In this document: positions 1 to 6,856 of the stretch, one piece after another | How the letters are laid out: each line of letters begins with the position of its first letter | How positions within the stretch are numbered: position 1 is the stretch's first letter | From: Limnoperna fortunei | Taxonomy: Eukaryota; Mollusca; Bivalvia; Mytilida; Modiolidae | DNA: 64,000 nucleotides | Direction: 5' to 3' | NCBI GenBank assembly: GCA_944474755.1 | Contig: OX104113.1 | Coordinates: 50,297,644 to 50,361,643 of the forward strand | Program-made: the position numbers and the translations under genes | The notes under the pieces: model-generated | What the model was told of the DNA's origin: nothing | Database searches by the model: none | Seen by the model: only the letters and a program-made list of their open reading frames with translations

Positions 1-1297
1 GGTTGATTTCAAAGTAAGCTGGAAACTCTGCGTAGACAACACAGGTAGTCGCTTTTGGTAAAGGCTTGCTGAATATTGTTTCTAATGAACACGTTCCTTG
101 TTTCACTAAGTTTAAGTATTGTCCTTCTTCGCTAAAATTAGCTTCAATATCAAAACAATATAGGGCAGTACCTCCTGCTACGTCGTCCCTGTGTATCTGA
201 TTTCCACTGTCTCTCATCCATTTGTTTGTTACCTCGAACATGCTGGCAAAAGCTGGTAGTATGATGCGACTCGGGGGACCATAATTTAACTGTAAAATAT
301 TTCCACCAACTGGTACTTGATTTAGTTTTAAAGCGATTTGACTTAGATTAAAATGTTGAAAATTGAAGGGATTTAACTCGTAGGATCCACTACAGCTTTC
401 GGAATCGACAAATCCTACCACGCAACGTGTAGCTCTAAGTCCATTAAATAAGTTGTTATAACTAAAACTTAGGCTTCCAGCGGGTATGGAGATGAGTCTG
501 ATCTCTGTTTTCGTGAAAGGATACTTAGCATTTGACGATCGAAGTTTTTGAGCGTGAGCTGTAATAACAGCTGGGTTTATCTGCAGTTTGCACACTCTGA
601 GTGCGATGTCCTCAATAACAACTTGAAAATTTGGATTAGTTTCTTTCGTCATTAGACAGAACTCTGGTCTCGAACGATACATTTTGATATTGACGGCAAC
701 TTGATTTATTAGGTACCGATCGAGGCTGGTCAGGTCGTGAAATAGCGGGCCAATCATATCACAAACTTGGCTTTGAGTGAAATACTGACTCCGATCGTAT
801 AGCGAAGTATTCGATCCATTCTGAACATCGTTATCGTCAAAATGACCGGATTTATCCTTCTTCCATAACTGGCTAGACAGTTGTGATTCTTTAGCGTCAG
901 ATCCATACGACAAGAGTGTTTGTAACATTGCCTTGTAAGGGTAATGTGTAGTTGACGATGTAACTAACTTGTTCTGTAATGTTATATCAACCTGGGAAAA
1001 CATTGAATGTAACATGTTGTTAACTGGTCCAACGTATTCCGTCGCTTTTAAACTACTACCATCGGCATGTTTGATTCTTGCTTTCACCCATAGCTGAGTT
1101 TTCCGAAGGTCGATGTATTCTAAAGAGTTTTGAGCGGCAATGGTGAATTCAATAGGTGCATTCCCAATTAATTGTGAAGTCGATCTTACTTCATCGAAGT
1201 ATATGTTTTCCACGGCTGTCTGCGTTGGTGGTAAAGTAAAAAGATCTAAACCACTTGGTTGTGCTTCTTGAAAACCCTCAGTTGAGAGTGCTGACAT
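1..1297 (-). CDS. Polinton major capsid protein candidate (partial, runs off left edge)
   Basis: An uninterrupted frame of 432 codons opens with ATG at 1297 and is still open at the window edge. The N-terminal part carries an acidic/hydrophobic LDLFTLPPTQT segment, and the remainder is beta-rich without membrane segments. I recognise the family commonly annotated in invertebrates as F54H12.2-like. By family knowledge and gene order I take it to be the double jelly-roll major capsid (hexon-like) protein of Polintons. The start lies 3 bp after the stop of the upstream basic-protein gene, which suggests a compact co-transcribed block. The assignment to major rather than minor capsid is inference; a structure prediction would settle it. 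Confidence 0.65.
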   Translation of the reverse strand, partial: MSALSTEGFQEAQPSGLDLFTLPPTQTAVENIYFDEVRSTSQLIGNAPIEFTIAAQNSLEYIDLRKTQLWVKARIKHADGSSLKATEYVGPVNNMLHSMFSQVDITLQNKLVTSSTTHYPYKAMLQTLLSYGSDAKESQLSSQLWKKDKSGHFDDNDVQNGSNTSLYDRSQYFTQSQVCDMIGPLFHDLTSLDRYLINQVAVNIKMYRSRPEFCLMTKETNPNFQVVIEDIALRVCKLQINPAVITAHAQKLRSSNAKYPFTKTEIRLISIPAGSLSFSYNNLFNGLRATRCVVGFVDSESCSGSYELNPFNFQHFNLSQIALKLNQVPVGGNILQLNYGPPSRIILPAFASMFEVTNKWMRDSGNQIHRDDVAGGTALYCFDIEANFSEEGQYLNLVKQGTCSLETIFSKPLPKATTCVVYAEFPAYFEIN

Positions 1298-1300
1298 ATT

Positions 1301-1616
1301 TTAACCAAAAATGTCTTTAAAGCGCTTGTTGGACTTCTTGGATTTGTTGTGATGTTTTTTTGTTGAAGATTTTTTTTGCTTCCTTCTTTGGAGGATTTTC
1401 TTTCTCTTAATTATTGGAATAACCTTTCTTTTCTTCAACTTTTTTTGCGTCTTGATTCTTGGACGTTTAGCCTTTGAATTGGAAGGACTTTTGCTCGCTG
1501 TCCGTTTTATGTTTTTCTTCAAGGAATCCCGCTCGACCAGATCGCGCGCCATGTCATTTGTTTGTTGCACAGGTGACACGAGTTGAACTTCTACCTTTTC
1601 CTCTACTGGAGGTTTA
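1301..1616 (-). pseudogene. Basic core-like protein, 3' part (split by SINE-like insertion)
   Basis: This is the downstream portion of a strongly basic gene: about 90 residues with dense Lys/Arg clusters that look like nuclear-localisation or DNA-condensing tracts, ending in KRFKDIFG. The frame has an internal ATG at 1552 but stays open upstream of it to the edge of the SINE-like insertion at 1617, so the real N-terminus lies elsewhere (see 2133-2237). The position directly upstream of the capsid gene and the composition suggest a virion core or DNA-binding protein, by analogy with adenovirus-like core proteins. That role is inference. Confidence 0.55.
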
Positions 1617-2132
1617 GATTGATTGATTGATTAATGGTGTTTAACGCCCGAGCAGCAATATTTCAGCTATATTCAGGCGATGAACATGAAATGGATGATA
1701 AAATGAACATGAAATGATGATGAATGAAAATGGGATGGGACACAAGGAAAAATAGGGGTAACGGATTTTAGATTGCCACTGGCAAATGGGAGGATGGATA
1801 GGGTCGGGCAATTAAGCCTCCTGTAGCGGGATCGAAATCCCTACTCATAGCGAATACTACAGCAGCGTTCTTTAACGTGCGAGGAACGTGGCATTTTTCC
1901 CAACACGGTGCACTAATATGGTTTGCGGTCAGGTTTTCCGTATTATGGCCTGACAACCCCAGCTTGCCAGGGGTACCCCATTCAACCACCTGGGGCACAC
2001 ATCCCAGTCGGTCTTTAGGCAAACCGACCTGACACGCCGGTCAGGGTACTGGGCGCTATTTAGTCGCCTTTTACGACAAGCTAGCGCGACTGCGGTCTAT
2101 TCTTTTAGCCACCCGGATCCCGCACGGGGCCC
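1617..2132 (-). mobile_element. SINE-like non-autonomous retroelement inserted in a Polinton gene
   Basis: About 516 bp, minus strand. Its 3' end (at the left) carries a CAAT-type repeat tail preceded by GAATATAGCTGAAATATTGC and a CGTTAAAC motif. Almost the same 3' end terminates the RNase H LINE nested in the 5S array (about 22830-22891). The 5' end (around 2100-2132 on the plus strand) is GC-rich, and a GATTTCGATCCC stretch near 1830 resembles a tRNA B box, so a tRNA-derived head is possible but not shown. No clear target-site duplication was found. It separates the start (2133-2237) from the rest (1301-1616) of a basic-protein gene. An 84-codon frame inside it (1768-2022) is treated as incidental. 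Confidence 0.7.
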
Positions 2133-2237
2133 ATAAATTTTATTCTTATGTAGCATATATGGATTATGTCCATCCTTTCCCAATTGTTCATAATAGCGCA
2201 TCCATTGATTGGTATTTGGAATGTACATTTTGCTCAT
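2133..2237 (-). pseudogene. Basic core-like protein, 5' part (split by SINE-like insertion)
   Basis: The frame begins with ATG at 2237 (a second in-frame ATG at 2228) and encodes a Tyr/Asn-rich N-terminus starting MSKMYIPNTNQW. It runs into the GC-rich end of the SINE-like element near 2132. The start lies 2 bp from the stop of the minor-capsid candidate, matching the tight spacing of this gene block. I infer that this is the missing beginning of the basic gene at 1301-1616. I have not shown that the two parts were once in one frame, but no other open continuation is seen. Confidence 0.5.
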
Positions 2238-2239
2238 TA

Positions 2240-2659
2240 TTAAAAATATGGGAAAGATTTAAAGTGAAGTGTCACGGTAGATGGATTGTCTAAGAATGAA
2301 GCCAATTCACCCTGACTCGTAGTAATATAGATTTCAATAATGGAAATCTCTGTTATTCTTACAGGAACATAATGTGGTACTTCAAAAATAGTAAACCAAT
2401 TGCCGACTGATGTTGAAGTCAACCTTCTCAGAAGTGGCTTTTGTTCGCCGTCAATGATGGATTCACCACATATATTTGAAAACAGGTAAATGGCTTCCAT
2501 TTTTGATAATTTGCTAGATATATCTGCTTCAACTAGAGCCACTCTCCATATTCCATTTAAAATGAGTGGTGTGTTTAATTGTGATGTAAACTGAAAGGCT
2601 TTGTTGTTGGGAGAATATAATAGATTTTTATCGCTGCTCATGGTCACATATATGCTCAT
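2240..2659 (-). CDS. Polinton minor capsid (penton-like) candidate
   Basis: 139 residues from ATG at 2659. The N-terminal segment, with YVTMSSDKN followed by a tract about filling the residues before a PLILNG-W-VALVE pattern, and the C-terminal VTLHF ending are hallmarks I associate with the single jelly-roll minor capsid/penton-like proteins of Polintons. It is shorter than I would expect for that family, so part of the middle may be missing. It starts 17 bp after the integrase stop and ends next to the basic-protein start, so it probably shares their transcript. The specific capsid role is inference from family resemblance and neighbours. Confidence 0.55.
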   Translation of the reverse strand: MSIYVTMSSDKNLLYSPNNKAFQFTSQLNTPLILNGIWRVALVEADISSKLSKMEAIYLFSNICGESIIDGEQKPLLRRLTSTSVGNWFTIFEVPHYVPVRITEISIIEIYITTSQGELASFLDNPSTVTLHFKSFPYF

Positions 2660-2676
2660 CTTGAATAATCGTCAGT

Positions 2677-3777
2677 CTATGCAATTGTAATTTCGTTTTC
2701 ATCAATCCACTGATTATATTTACTTGGCCACCCTTCAAACTGAACAAGCCACTGCATTTTTCCATTCCTTCTACGTTTTCTTATTTTCTTTTCGATGAAC
2801 CAGAGTGCATTCTCGTCCTTGTCAACTTTTTGAAGTTCTGACTCATAAAAATTGCCTTTAATGGGGTCATCAAGAAAATCTTTAAGTTGATATACTGGTA
2901 TTGCTTGCATTCTAAATCTTTTCCTTATTTTAAATATTTCGCGAGTGAAATGTTCATCGTAAGACCTTTCAAACAGCATGCTCAAATGGGAAATTCTAAC
3001 CAAATCACCTGTCTTGAAACGATATTTTCTAGCATTTTTCATAGATGAATACTTTTTCGGTTTTAAATACATGAACGCCCATACATCTGCTTCGTTCTCT
3101 TTGTTTACATCCTTTGGAGGAAGATTGTTCAGACTTCTGTTCGGGGTATCGTTGTAAGCTTTTACGAGTTCTTGAAGTGCTTCAACATATCTATGTGTTC
3201 TTTTTTCAGTAAAATATCGATACATCATAGACTTTAAAGTCTTTATAGCTCTTTCAGCATAGTTGGCTTTCGTGTCGGAGTTCTGAGTTGTGAAGTAGTA
3301 TATGTTTTTATTTTTTAAAAATGATTTAACGGAATTGTTGTTAAATTCTCTCCCCTTATCCGTGCGAAGTTTACTGCACGTTCTACCATTGTTTAAGATA
3401 TCTTTTAAGGCTTCCAATACATCTTTTGCTGTTTTATTTTTCAGAGGTCGAGCCCATAGATACCTGGTGAATATATCAATCACGACAAGGATGTATTTGA
3501 AACCATTGTTTTCGTTGGCTATATTTGATACATCAGCTAGGTCGACATCCCATTGATCATCTATTCCGGACACTACTACGCGTGCGCGTTTGAATGAATG
3601 ACGAAGTTCTTTCCTCAAAGTGTAACTGTCTTGACTGTTTAAAAATTGTTTTATTTTAGATCTCCCGATGTTAGGGACTCCCTTCGATTTCAGAATTTGA
3701 TATATTTTCTCAGGGCCTAGATATACATTTTTGTAAGTGTTTTCTAATAAAGTTTGCATTTTGGATTGTGTTTTCAT
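2677..3777 (-). CDS. Polinton integrase, RVE family, with C-terminal chromodomain
   Basis: Catalyses insertion of the element into host DNA. The open frame reaches 3930, but its first 51 residues are hydrophobic and unlike the family, so I place the start at ATG 3777 (a second ATG lies six codons on). Numbering from 3930: a DSYTLRKELR motif at about 101-110 precedes the core; the catalytic triad is D130 (in DVDLAD), D191 (in RTDKGREF) and E226 (in NYAERA), with 34 residues between the last two. A basic SH3-like region follows, and a chromodomain with W377, W394, W401 and W408 fills about 375-415. The chromodomain probably reads histone marks during target choice. The frame is intact. Confidence 0.92.
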   Translation of the reverse strand: MKTQSKMQTLLENTYKNVYLGPEKIYQILKSKGVPNIGRSKIKQFLNSQDSYTLRKELRHSFKRARVVVSGIDDQWDVDLADVSNIANENNGFKYILVVIDIFTRYLWARPLKNKTAKDVLEALKDILNNGRTCSKLRTDKGREFNNNSVKSFLKNKNIYYFTTQNSDTKANYAERAIKTLKSMMYRYFTEKRTHRYVEALQELVKAYNDTPNRSLNNLPPKDVNKENEADVWAFMYLKPKKYSSMKNARKYRFKTGDLVRISHLSMLFERSYDEHFTREIFKIRKRFRMQAIPVYQLKDFLDDPIKGNFYESELQKVDKDENALWFIEKKIRKRRRNGKMQWLVQFEGWPSKYNQWIDENEITIA

Positions 3778-3956
3778 ACCAATAGCCAATACACGAATGC
3801 AAGTGAAATAATATTCATTGCTTATAAAAACATAACCAAACAAAAACATAAGGGTATATGGGTTTAAGAGAAAAAACAACAACCCAAGGCTAAACATATT
3901 AAATAAGAAACACGTAAATACATTTACCAATAATATTTATTATAACAAAAAGTGTA

Positions 3957-4316
3957 TCACTGTTCTTCTAACAAATGAAGAATTGGTTTTATCAGCAGCG
4001 GTAAGAGTTTATGATATGCGATCAATGTCTGTTTTTTTCTCCTTACACTGATCCGTTGGTTGGCTAAAACTCTGATGGTGTTCTTGTACTGTCTGAGTTT
4101 ATATTGGTGTATTTGGTTAATAGTTAAACTTCCATTCAGAATTCGTTCTGCCAGGTAAGAAATAGCACGAATCTGATTCGGTGAAATCCCTTCAATTAAA
4201 AATTCTCTCTCCCTCGGTTGAGCATAATAGAGATGCTTCAAAAACGTAGAGTGGGTGAAAATCAAACCAGTCATGTTTGAAATAAATGTTATTAATGAAT
4301 GTCCATGCATCCACAA
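3957..4316 (-). CDS. Small basic Polinton protein with hydrophobic C-terminus
   Basis: 119 residues from ATG at 4316; M15 (4274) is an equally plausible start. The body contains helical segments (IRAISYLAERILNG), then a basic stretch (NTIRVLANQRISVRRKKQTL), then a short hydrophobic end (LLPLLIKPILHLL). This layout matches a small protein found repeatedly beside capsid genes in Polintons and adintoviruses, whose function is not firmly known; a virion-associated, membrane-active or core role has been considered. It lies between the integrase and the CYGC protein, with 179 bp of apparently non-coding DNA on the integrase side. Confidence 0.55.
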   Translation of the reverse strand: MWMHGHSLITFISNMTGLIFTHSTFLKHLYYAQPREREFLIEGISPNQIRAISYLAERILNGSLTINQIHQYKLRQYKNTIRVLANQRISVRRKKQTLIAYHKLLPLLIKPILHLLEEQ

Positions 4317-4324
4317 CTATTATT

Positions 4325-4747
4325 TTATACACTGTTGCTAGGAATGGTTTCGTCAAGATTTGTCTCAAACCTGTCATCTAATAAAAGTAATTTCTGACAC
4401 ATATTCAACAAGGTATCCGGGTTTGGTTTATGTTGTCCACACCAATCTTCTAAGTTAAATGCGAATTCTTTTTTATGGTCTTCAGGTATATCCATTCGAT
4501 TAACCTGAATCTTTAGCTGAGCGACTATGTCCTTTTGTTCTATTTTATTCAGAGTTACTTCGAAGTAGACATCTAAATGTTCACTGGTAGTCCACATAAG
4601 ACACGTGTGATGGGTTTGACTAGGGTGACCAACTTCGCAACCGTAACAGTTATTCTGGACTACACTAGGTAGTAATTCCAACAAAGCTCTTGCATACAGG
4701 AAATCTAGGGTGTGCTTTGCCAATCTTTCCACTTTACTCACGTCCAT
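4325..4747 (-). CDS. Small Cys/His protein of Polintons (CYGC...HPSQ...H-x-C)
   Basis: 140 residues from ATG at 4747. The N-terminal third has a helical FLYARALLELLPSVV segment followed by NCYGCEVGHPSQTHHTCLM, a compact set of Cys and His residues that could bind zinc. The rest is mixed and acidic with WCGQHK near residue 103. I recognise the pattern from uncharacterised proteins encoded by Polinton-like elements in marine invertebrates, but no function is known to me. Upstream there is a TATA-like box and a CRE palindrome, so this gene may head its own transcript. It ends 8 bp before the next gene's possible start. Confidence 0.6.
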   Translation of the reverse strand: MDVSKVERLAKHTLDFLYARALLELLPSVVQNNCYGCEVGHPSQTHHTCLMWTTSEHLDVYFEVTLNKIEQKDIVAQLKIQVNRMDIPEDHKKEFAFNLEDWCGQHKPNPDTLLNMCQKLLLLDDRFETNLDETIPSNSV

Positions 4748-4793
4748 CCCAGCTGATTTTGTATGGCAGACTGTCTAAATATAAGTCTCACTA

Positions 4794-4821
4794 CTTATAT
4801 ATTATGTCCTTCCTGACGTCA
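4794..4821 (-). promoter_or_regulatory. Putative promoter: CRE palindrome plus TATA box
   Basis: In the 101-bp gap between the BIR gene stop and the CYGC-protein start there is a perfect TGACGTCA (4814-4821) followed, in the direction of transcription, by TATATAAG (4801-4794). The ATG lies 47 bp further on, leaving room for a start site about 25-30 bp after the TATA. TGACGTCA is the ATF/CREB site of animals. That it is used is inference, but the order and spacing fit an RNA polymerase II promoter. Confidence 0.55.
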
Positions 4822-4848
4822 TAATTGTTATTTCATTGAAATAGAGCT

Positions 4849-5148
4849 TCATGTTTGCTTTGACACCATTTTAGCGAATAAACAATTTGGTTTCCATTTC
4901 AAATGTTCGACTTCAACATCGTCCTCCGCTGCCCACTGTTTCAAAGTGACACCGCAATAAAAACATGTAACTTGGTCACCGATGTTTGTATAAAAAAATC
5001 CATTTCGAGCCAATGTTTCTGGTTGTTGATGAATCTGACACGGCCAGTTTCGATAGGACGATTCCCTGCATATGTAGTATATCATGTGTTGATGTGATGG
5101 TTTAAAACAAAAAAGATCTGTACAATAGGAATCTGTGGACACGTCCAT
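4849..5148 (-). CDS. Single-BIR IAP-like protein
   Basis: 99 residues from ATG at 5148. A BIR domain fills about residues 29-92: the SSYRNWP entry, ARNGFFYTN, then zinc ligands C62, C65, H82 and C89 in exact C-x2-C-x16-H-x6-C spacing, with the GD-x-V-x-CFYCG core intact. There is no RING or second BIR, so it is a minimal IAP-like protein. BIR proteins bind caspases or pro-apoptotic ligands, and Polintons/adintoviruses are known to carry captured IAP-like genes. A role in damping host cell death is inference; which partner it binds cannot be read from sequence alone. Confidence 0.85.
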   Translation of the reverse strand: MDVSTDSYCTDLFCFKPSHQHMIYYICRESSYRNWPCQIHQQPETLARNGFFYTNIGDQVTCFYCGVTLKQWAAEDDVEVEHLKWKPNCLFAKMVSKQT

Positions 5149-5166
5149 TTCTCTTTTGAAAATGTC

Positions 5167-5364
5167 TCACTGTGATACGAACTTGCTCAAAAGTTTGTAT
5201 TTCCAATCTTCTATTGCATACTGGTGTGAATCATATGCTTGTTTCAGTTTCAGCAATTCGTTTCTTTTGTGTTGTAAAAACAAGTTATAAATGTCCGTAC
5301 ACGTTTCAGAGAATGCAAAGAGAACATGAAGTTGGAATAAATTCATAATAAAAATACAATTCAA
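5167..5364 (-). CDS. Small hypothetical protein
   Basis: 65 residues from ATG at 5364, with M7 as an alternative start. The first 20 residues are hydrophobic (possible signal or membrane segment), and the rest is a charged helix-like stretch (KRNELLKLKQAYDSHQYAIED). I do not recognise a family. It lies in line with its minus-strand neighbours, 18 bp upstream of the BIR gene, which is the main reason to think it is real. Confidence 0.35.
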   Translation of the reverse strand: MNCIFIMNLFQLHVLFAFSETCTDIYNLFLQHKRNELLKLKQAYDSHQYAIEDWKYKLLSKFVSQ

Positions 5365-5444
5365 ACGTTTCTTACATGGGGTAAAAACAAAAGTTATGTA
5401 TCAAAATACTGGAAAGCTGACATGAATGTACAAGAAATACGGAG

Positions 5445-5957
5445 CTACTTCCAAGATGGAACGTAAATGATGACCTCTTTTTTAGTTCTCTCTGCAAAAT
5501 TTTCAATAGCACTTTTGTATAATATCCAATTTCCACCAGCAAGTCCACAACCTATTTGGAAAGGAAATCCAACTGATTTAATGTCTAATGTTGCGAGTTG
5601 GTCTAAACATTGATGAAACCACCTCAGTCTATTCTCTTTATTATCTTTGTATGGTGGTATACGTCTATAGTTCTGACATCCAAAATCCCATTGACTTAAA
5701 AAACAGATAATATCGGGATCTAAAACTTGTGGTGATTTAAATACTTGTATAGAGCCGGGTGTCCCTCGGTCTTCGAGGATAGCTAGATTTCTACTACCTT
5801 CACCTGGACGAGTGGAATAAATATCGCTCCAAGGGAAACGTTGAGCTATTTGTTGAGACAAGCCATGTGATCTAATACAAAGACAGTTAACTTGATGAAT
5901 GATTGCATCGACATCTTTTGTTTTCAACAAATCTCCATACACAATCTTAACACTCAT
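5445..5957 (-). CDS. Macro-domain protein (ADP-ribose phosphatase/hydrolase-like)
   Basis: 170 residues from ATG at 5957, a complete stand-alone macro domain. Visible family features are KIVYGDLL at the N-terminus, AIIHQVNCL with the conserved Asn, GLSQQIA, the RNLAILEDRGTPGS strand-loop and a Gly-rich IGCGLAGGNW phosphate-binding loop near residue 137. The family binds ADP-ribose and can remove it from proteins or process ADP-ribose 1''-phosphate. This is the first gene inside the element's terminus. Its transcription start must fall within the terminal region, where a TGACGTCA lies at 6112-6119. Capture from a host is likely; an antiviral-countering role is inference. Confidence 0.8.
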   Translation of the reverse strand: MSVKIVYGDLLKTKDVDAIIHQVNCLCIRSHGLSQQIAQRFPWSDIYSTRPGEGSRNLAILEDRGTPGSIQVFKSPQVLDPDIICFLSQWDFGCQNYRRIPPYKDNKENRLRWFHQCLDQLATLDIKSVGFPFQIGCGLAGGNWILYKSAIENFAERTKKEVIIYVPSWK

Positions 5958-6204
5958 CTCAATTAAAATATCGACTGGTTCACCTGAATTTAAATGTATA
6001 TCGTCGTTTTCACCTACAGTTTGAATTGATAATACGTCATTGCGTTATCATTCAAATTTTAAATTTTTATCAGTCAAACTTTTAAATGACCTCGTCTCTT
6101 CTCATCCGATATGACGTCAACGGGAACCACCGTGTAAACAAAATACCATGCACACCAATGGTGCCAATGGTGCCATTCCCACTCAGCCCTATTATATCAC
6201 TACT
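5958..6204. repeat. Polinton right terminal region (presumed inverted repeat)
   Basis: 247 bp without a gene. It holds a perfect CRE palindrome (6112-6119), a directly repeated CCAATGGTG (6155-6163 and 6164-6172), and the terminus ending CACTACT at 6204. Polintons have terminal inverted repeats of a few hundred bp, so this is the expected place, but the partner copy is outside the window. Confidence 0.6.
6112..6119. promoter_or_regulatory. CRE-like palindrome TGACGTCA
   Basis: The perfect 8-bp palindrome lies 155 bp before the macro-domain start. It is the second such site in the element, the other being at 4814-4821. A shared control signal is plausible but untested. Confidence 0.4.
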
Positions 6205-6232
6205 GCCTGGGAATACCGGGTGTTGTAGACAT
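6205..6232 (+). pseudogene. 5S rRNA 3' fragment at Polinton junction
   Basis: The sequence from GCCTGGG to the gene end matches 5S nucleotides 93-120, and the distance to the same point in the next gene is exactly 621 bp. Boxes A and IE, and all but the end of box C, of the internal promoter are missing, so it cannot be transcribed as 5S. It is the right half of the gene interrupted by the Polinton. Confidence 0.9.
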
Positions 6233-6371
6233 TTCTTTTTTGTTTTTGTCCCCTTTTTTAATTAGAATTGTATATATCCGAATACCACCTACCTTATGAA
6301 CGTACGTATTTATTTTATGTAAAAAAAAAAATTGAATTTTCTCCCCCTTTTATTGTTCCCTGTGTCATAGC

Positions 6372-6420
6372 GACGACCACCAAACGGAGGCTGCCGCTGG
6401 CTGGGGCTTGGTAGGTAAGT
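6372..6420 (+). other. GC-rich spacer block with splice-donor-like end (repeated in every unit)
   Basis: A GC-rich island in an otherwise AT-rich spacer, ending in GGTAGGTAAGT (GTAAGT at 6415-6420). The flanks ACCACCAA (about 6376-6383) and TTGGTAGGT (6409-6417) can pair with one bulged base, giving a hairpin that contains the donor-like site. No known RNA was recognised: it is not U1, and no clear Sm site follows. Its function is unknown. Confidence 0.3.
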
Positions 6421-6703
6421 TAGATATTTCTCTCGAAATTCTCCCAGTCTTTCAGTATTCATTCTCACACAGAATAAATTTATTTTGTCACGAAAATGTA
6501 GAATTAGACATGTAAAGCGAGACGCATTTAATGTTTTCTATGTATTCCCTGTAACAAATATTTCTGTTCAATGTTTAGTGTACATTTATATCGCAAGTTT
6601 TTGTGTTATTTGGTATGAAATATTTTTTTATTTCGTGTTGAAAATACTGAAAAAAACGTACGTGGCCACCTGAAAATTTGGTTTCCGGCCTGCCTTCCGA
6701 ACC

Positions 6704-6711
6704 TTTATATA
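6704..6711 (+). promoter_or_regulatory. TATA-like upstream element of 5S genes (representative)
   Basis: TTTATATA at -30 to -23 relative to the 5S start. The same element precedes every complete gene at the same distance. A TATA-like box near -25/-30 helps position RNA polymerase III on 5S genes in many invertebrates; the main promoter is internal (boxes A, IE and C within the gene). Confidence 0.7.
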
Positions 6712-6733
6712 GGCTAAATTGTAATACATTGAT

Positions 6734-6853
6734 GTCTACGGCCATATCACGCTGAAAACACCGGTTCTCGTCCGATCACCGAAGTTAAGCAGCGTCGAGC
6801 CCGGTTAGTACTTGGATGGGTGACCGCCTGGGAATACCGGGTGTTGTAGACAT
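6734..6853 (+). rRNA. 5S rRNA gene 1
   Basis: Starts GTCTACGGCC and ends with the complementary GTAGAC of helix I. The internal control region is intact: box A around nt 50-64 (AGTTAAGCAGCG region), IE about 67-72 and box C about 80-97 (GGATGGGTGACCGCCTG). This is the array consensus used for numbering variants in the other copies. 621 bp to the next gene. Confidence 0.97.
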
Positions 6854-6856
6854 TTC

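Larger units (their letters stand above)
1..6204 (-). mobile_element. Polinton/Maverick (adintovirus-like) DNA transposon, right part
   Basis: A run of nine minus-strand genes includes a retroviral-type integrase with a chromodomain, capsid-like proteins and small proteins typical of Polintons. The right end is placed at 6204 because 5S rDNA sequence in array register begins at 6205. Read inwards on the minus strand the terminus starts AGTAGTGATATAATAGGG, and Polinton ends characteristically begin with AG. The left end, and presumably polymerase B, ATPase and protease, lie outside the window, so the terminal inverted repeat and 6-bp duplication cannot be confirmed here. An independently integrated adintovirus is the same thing by another name. 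Confidence 0.85.

Noticed and set aside
1768..2022. 84-codon frame in the SINE-like element
   Set aside because: It covers the body of a non-autonomous repeat and matches no family I know. Could be a relic of a LINE ORF, but unsupported.
3778..3930. N-terminal extension of the integrase frame
   Set aside because: 51 hydrophobic residues unlike any integrase N-terminus; ATG 3777 fits the family better.
4192..4377. 61-codon minus-strand frame between two Polinton genes
   Set aside because: Overlaps the better supported genes at 3957-4316 and 4325-4747 in another frame.
6301..6320. ACGTACGT palindromes in the spacer as regulatory sites
   Set aside because: Occur twice per unit, but with no known factor or position relative to the 5S start that suggests function.
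6372..6425. U1 snRNA gene on the minus strand
   Set aside because: ACTTACCT matches the U1 5' end, but the following sequence does not resemble U1 and there is no Sm site.
6485..6673. 62-codon plus-strand frame repeated in nearly every array unit
   Set aside because: It begins at TTG, lies in spacer, has low-complexity AT-rich composition and is repeated only because the unit is; no sign of coding selection.
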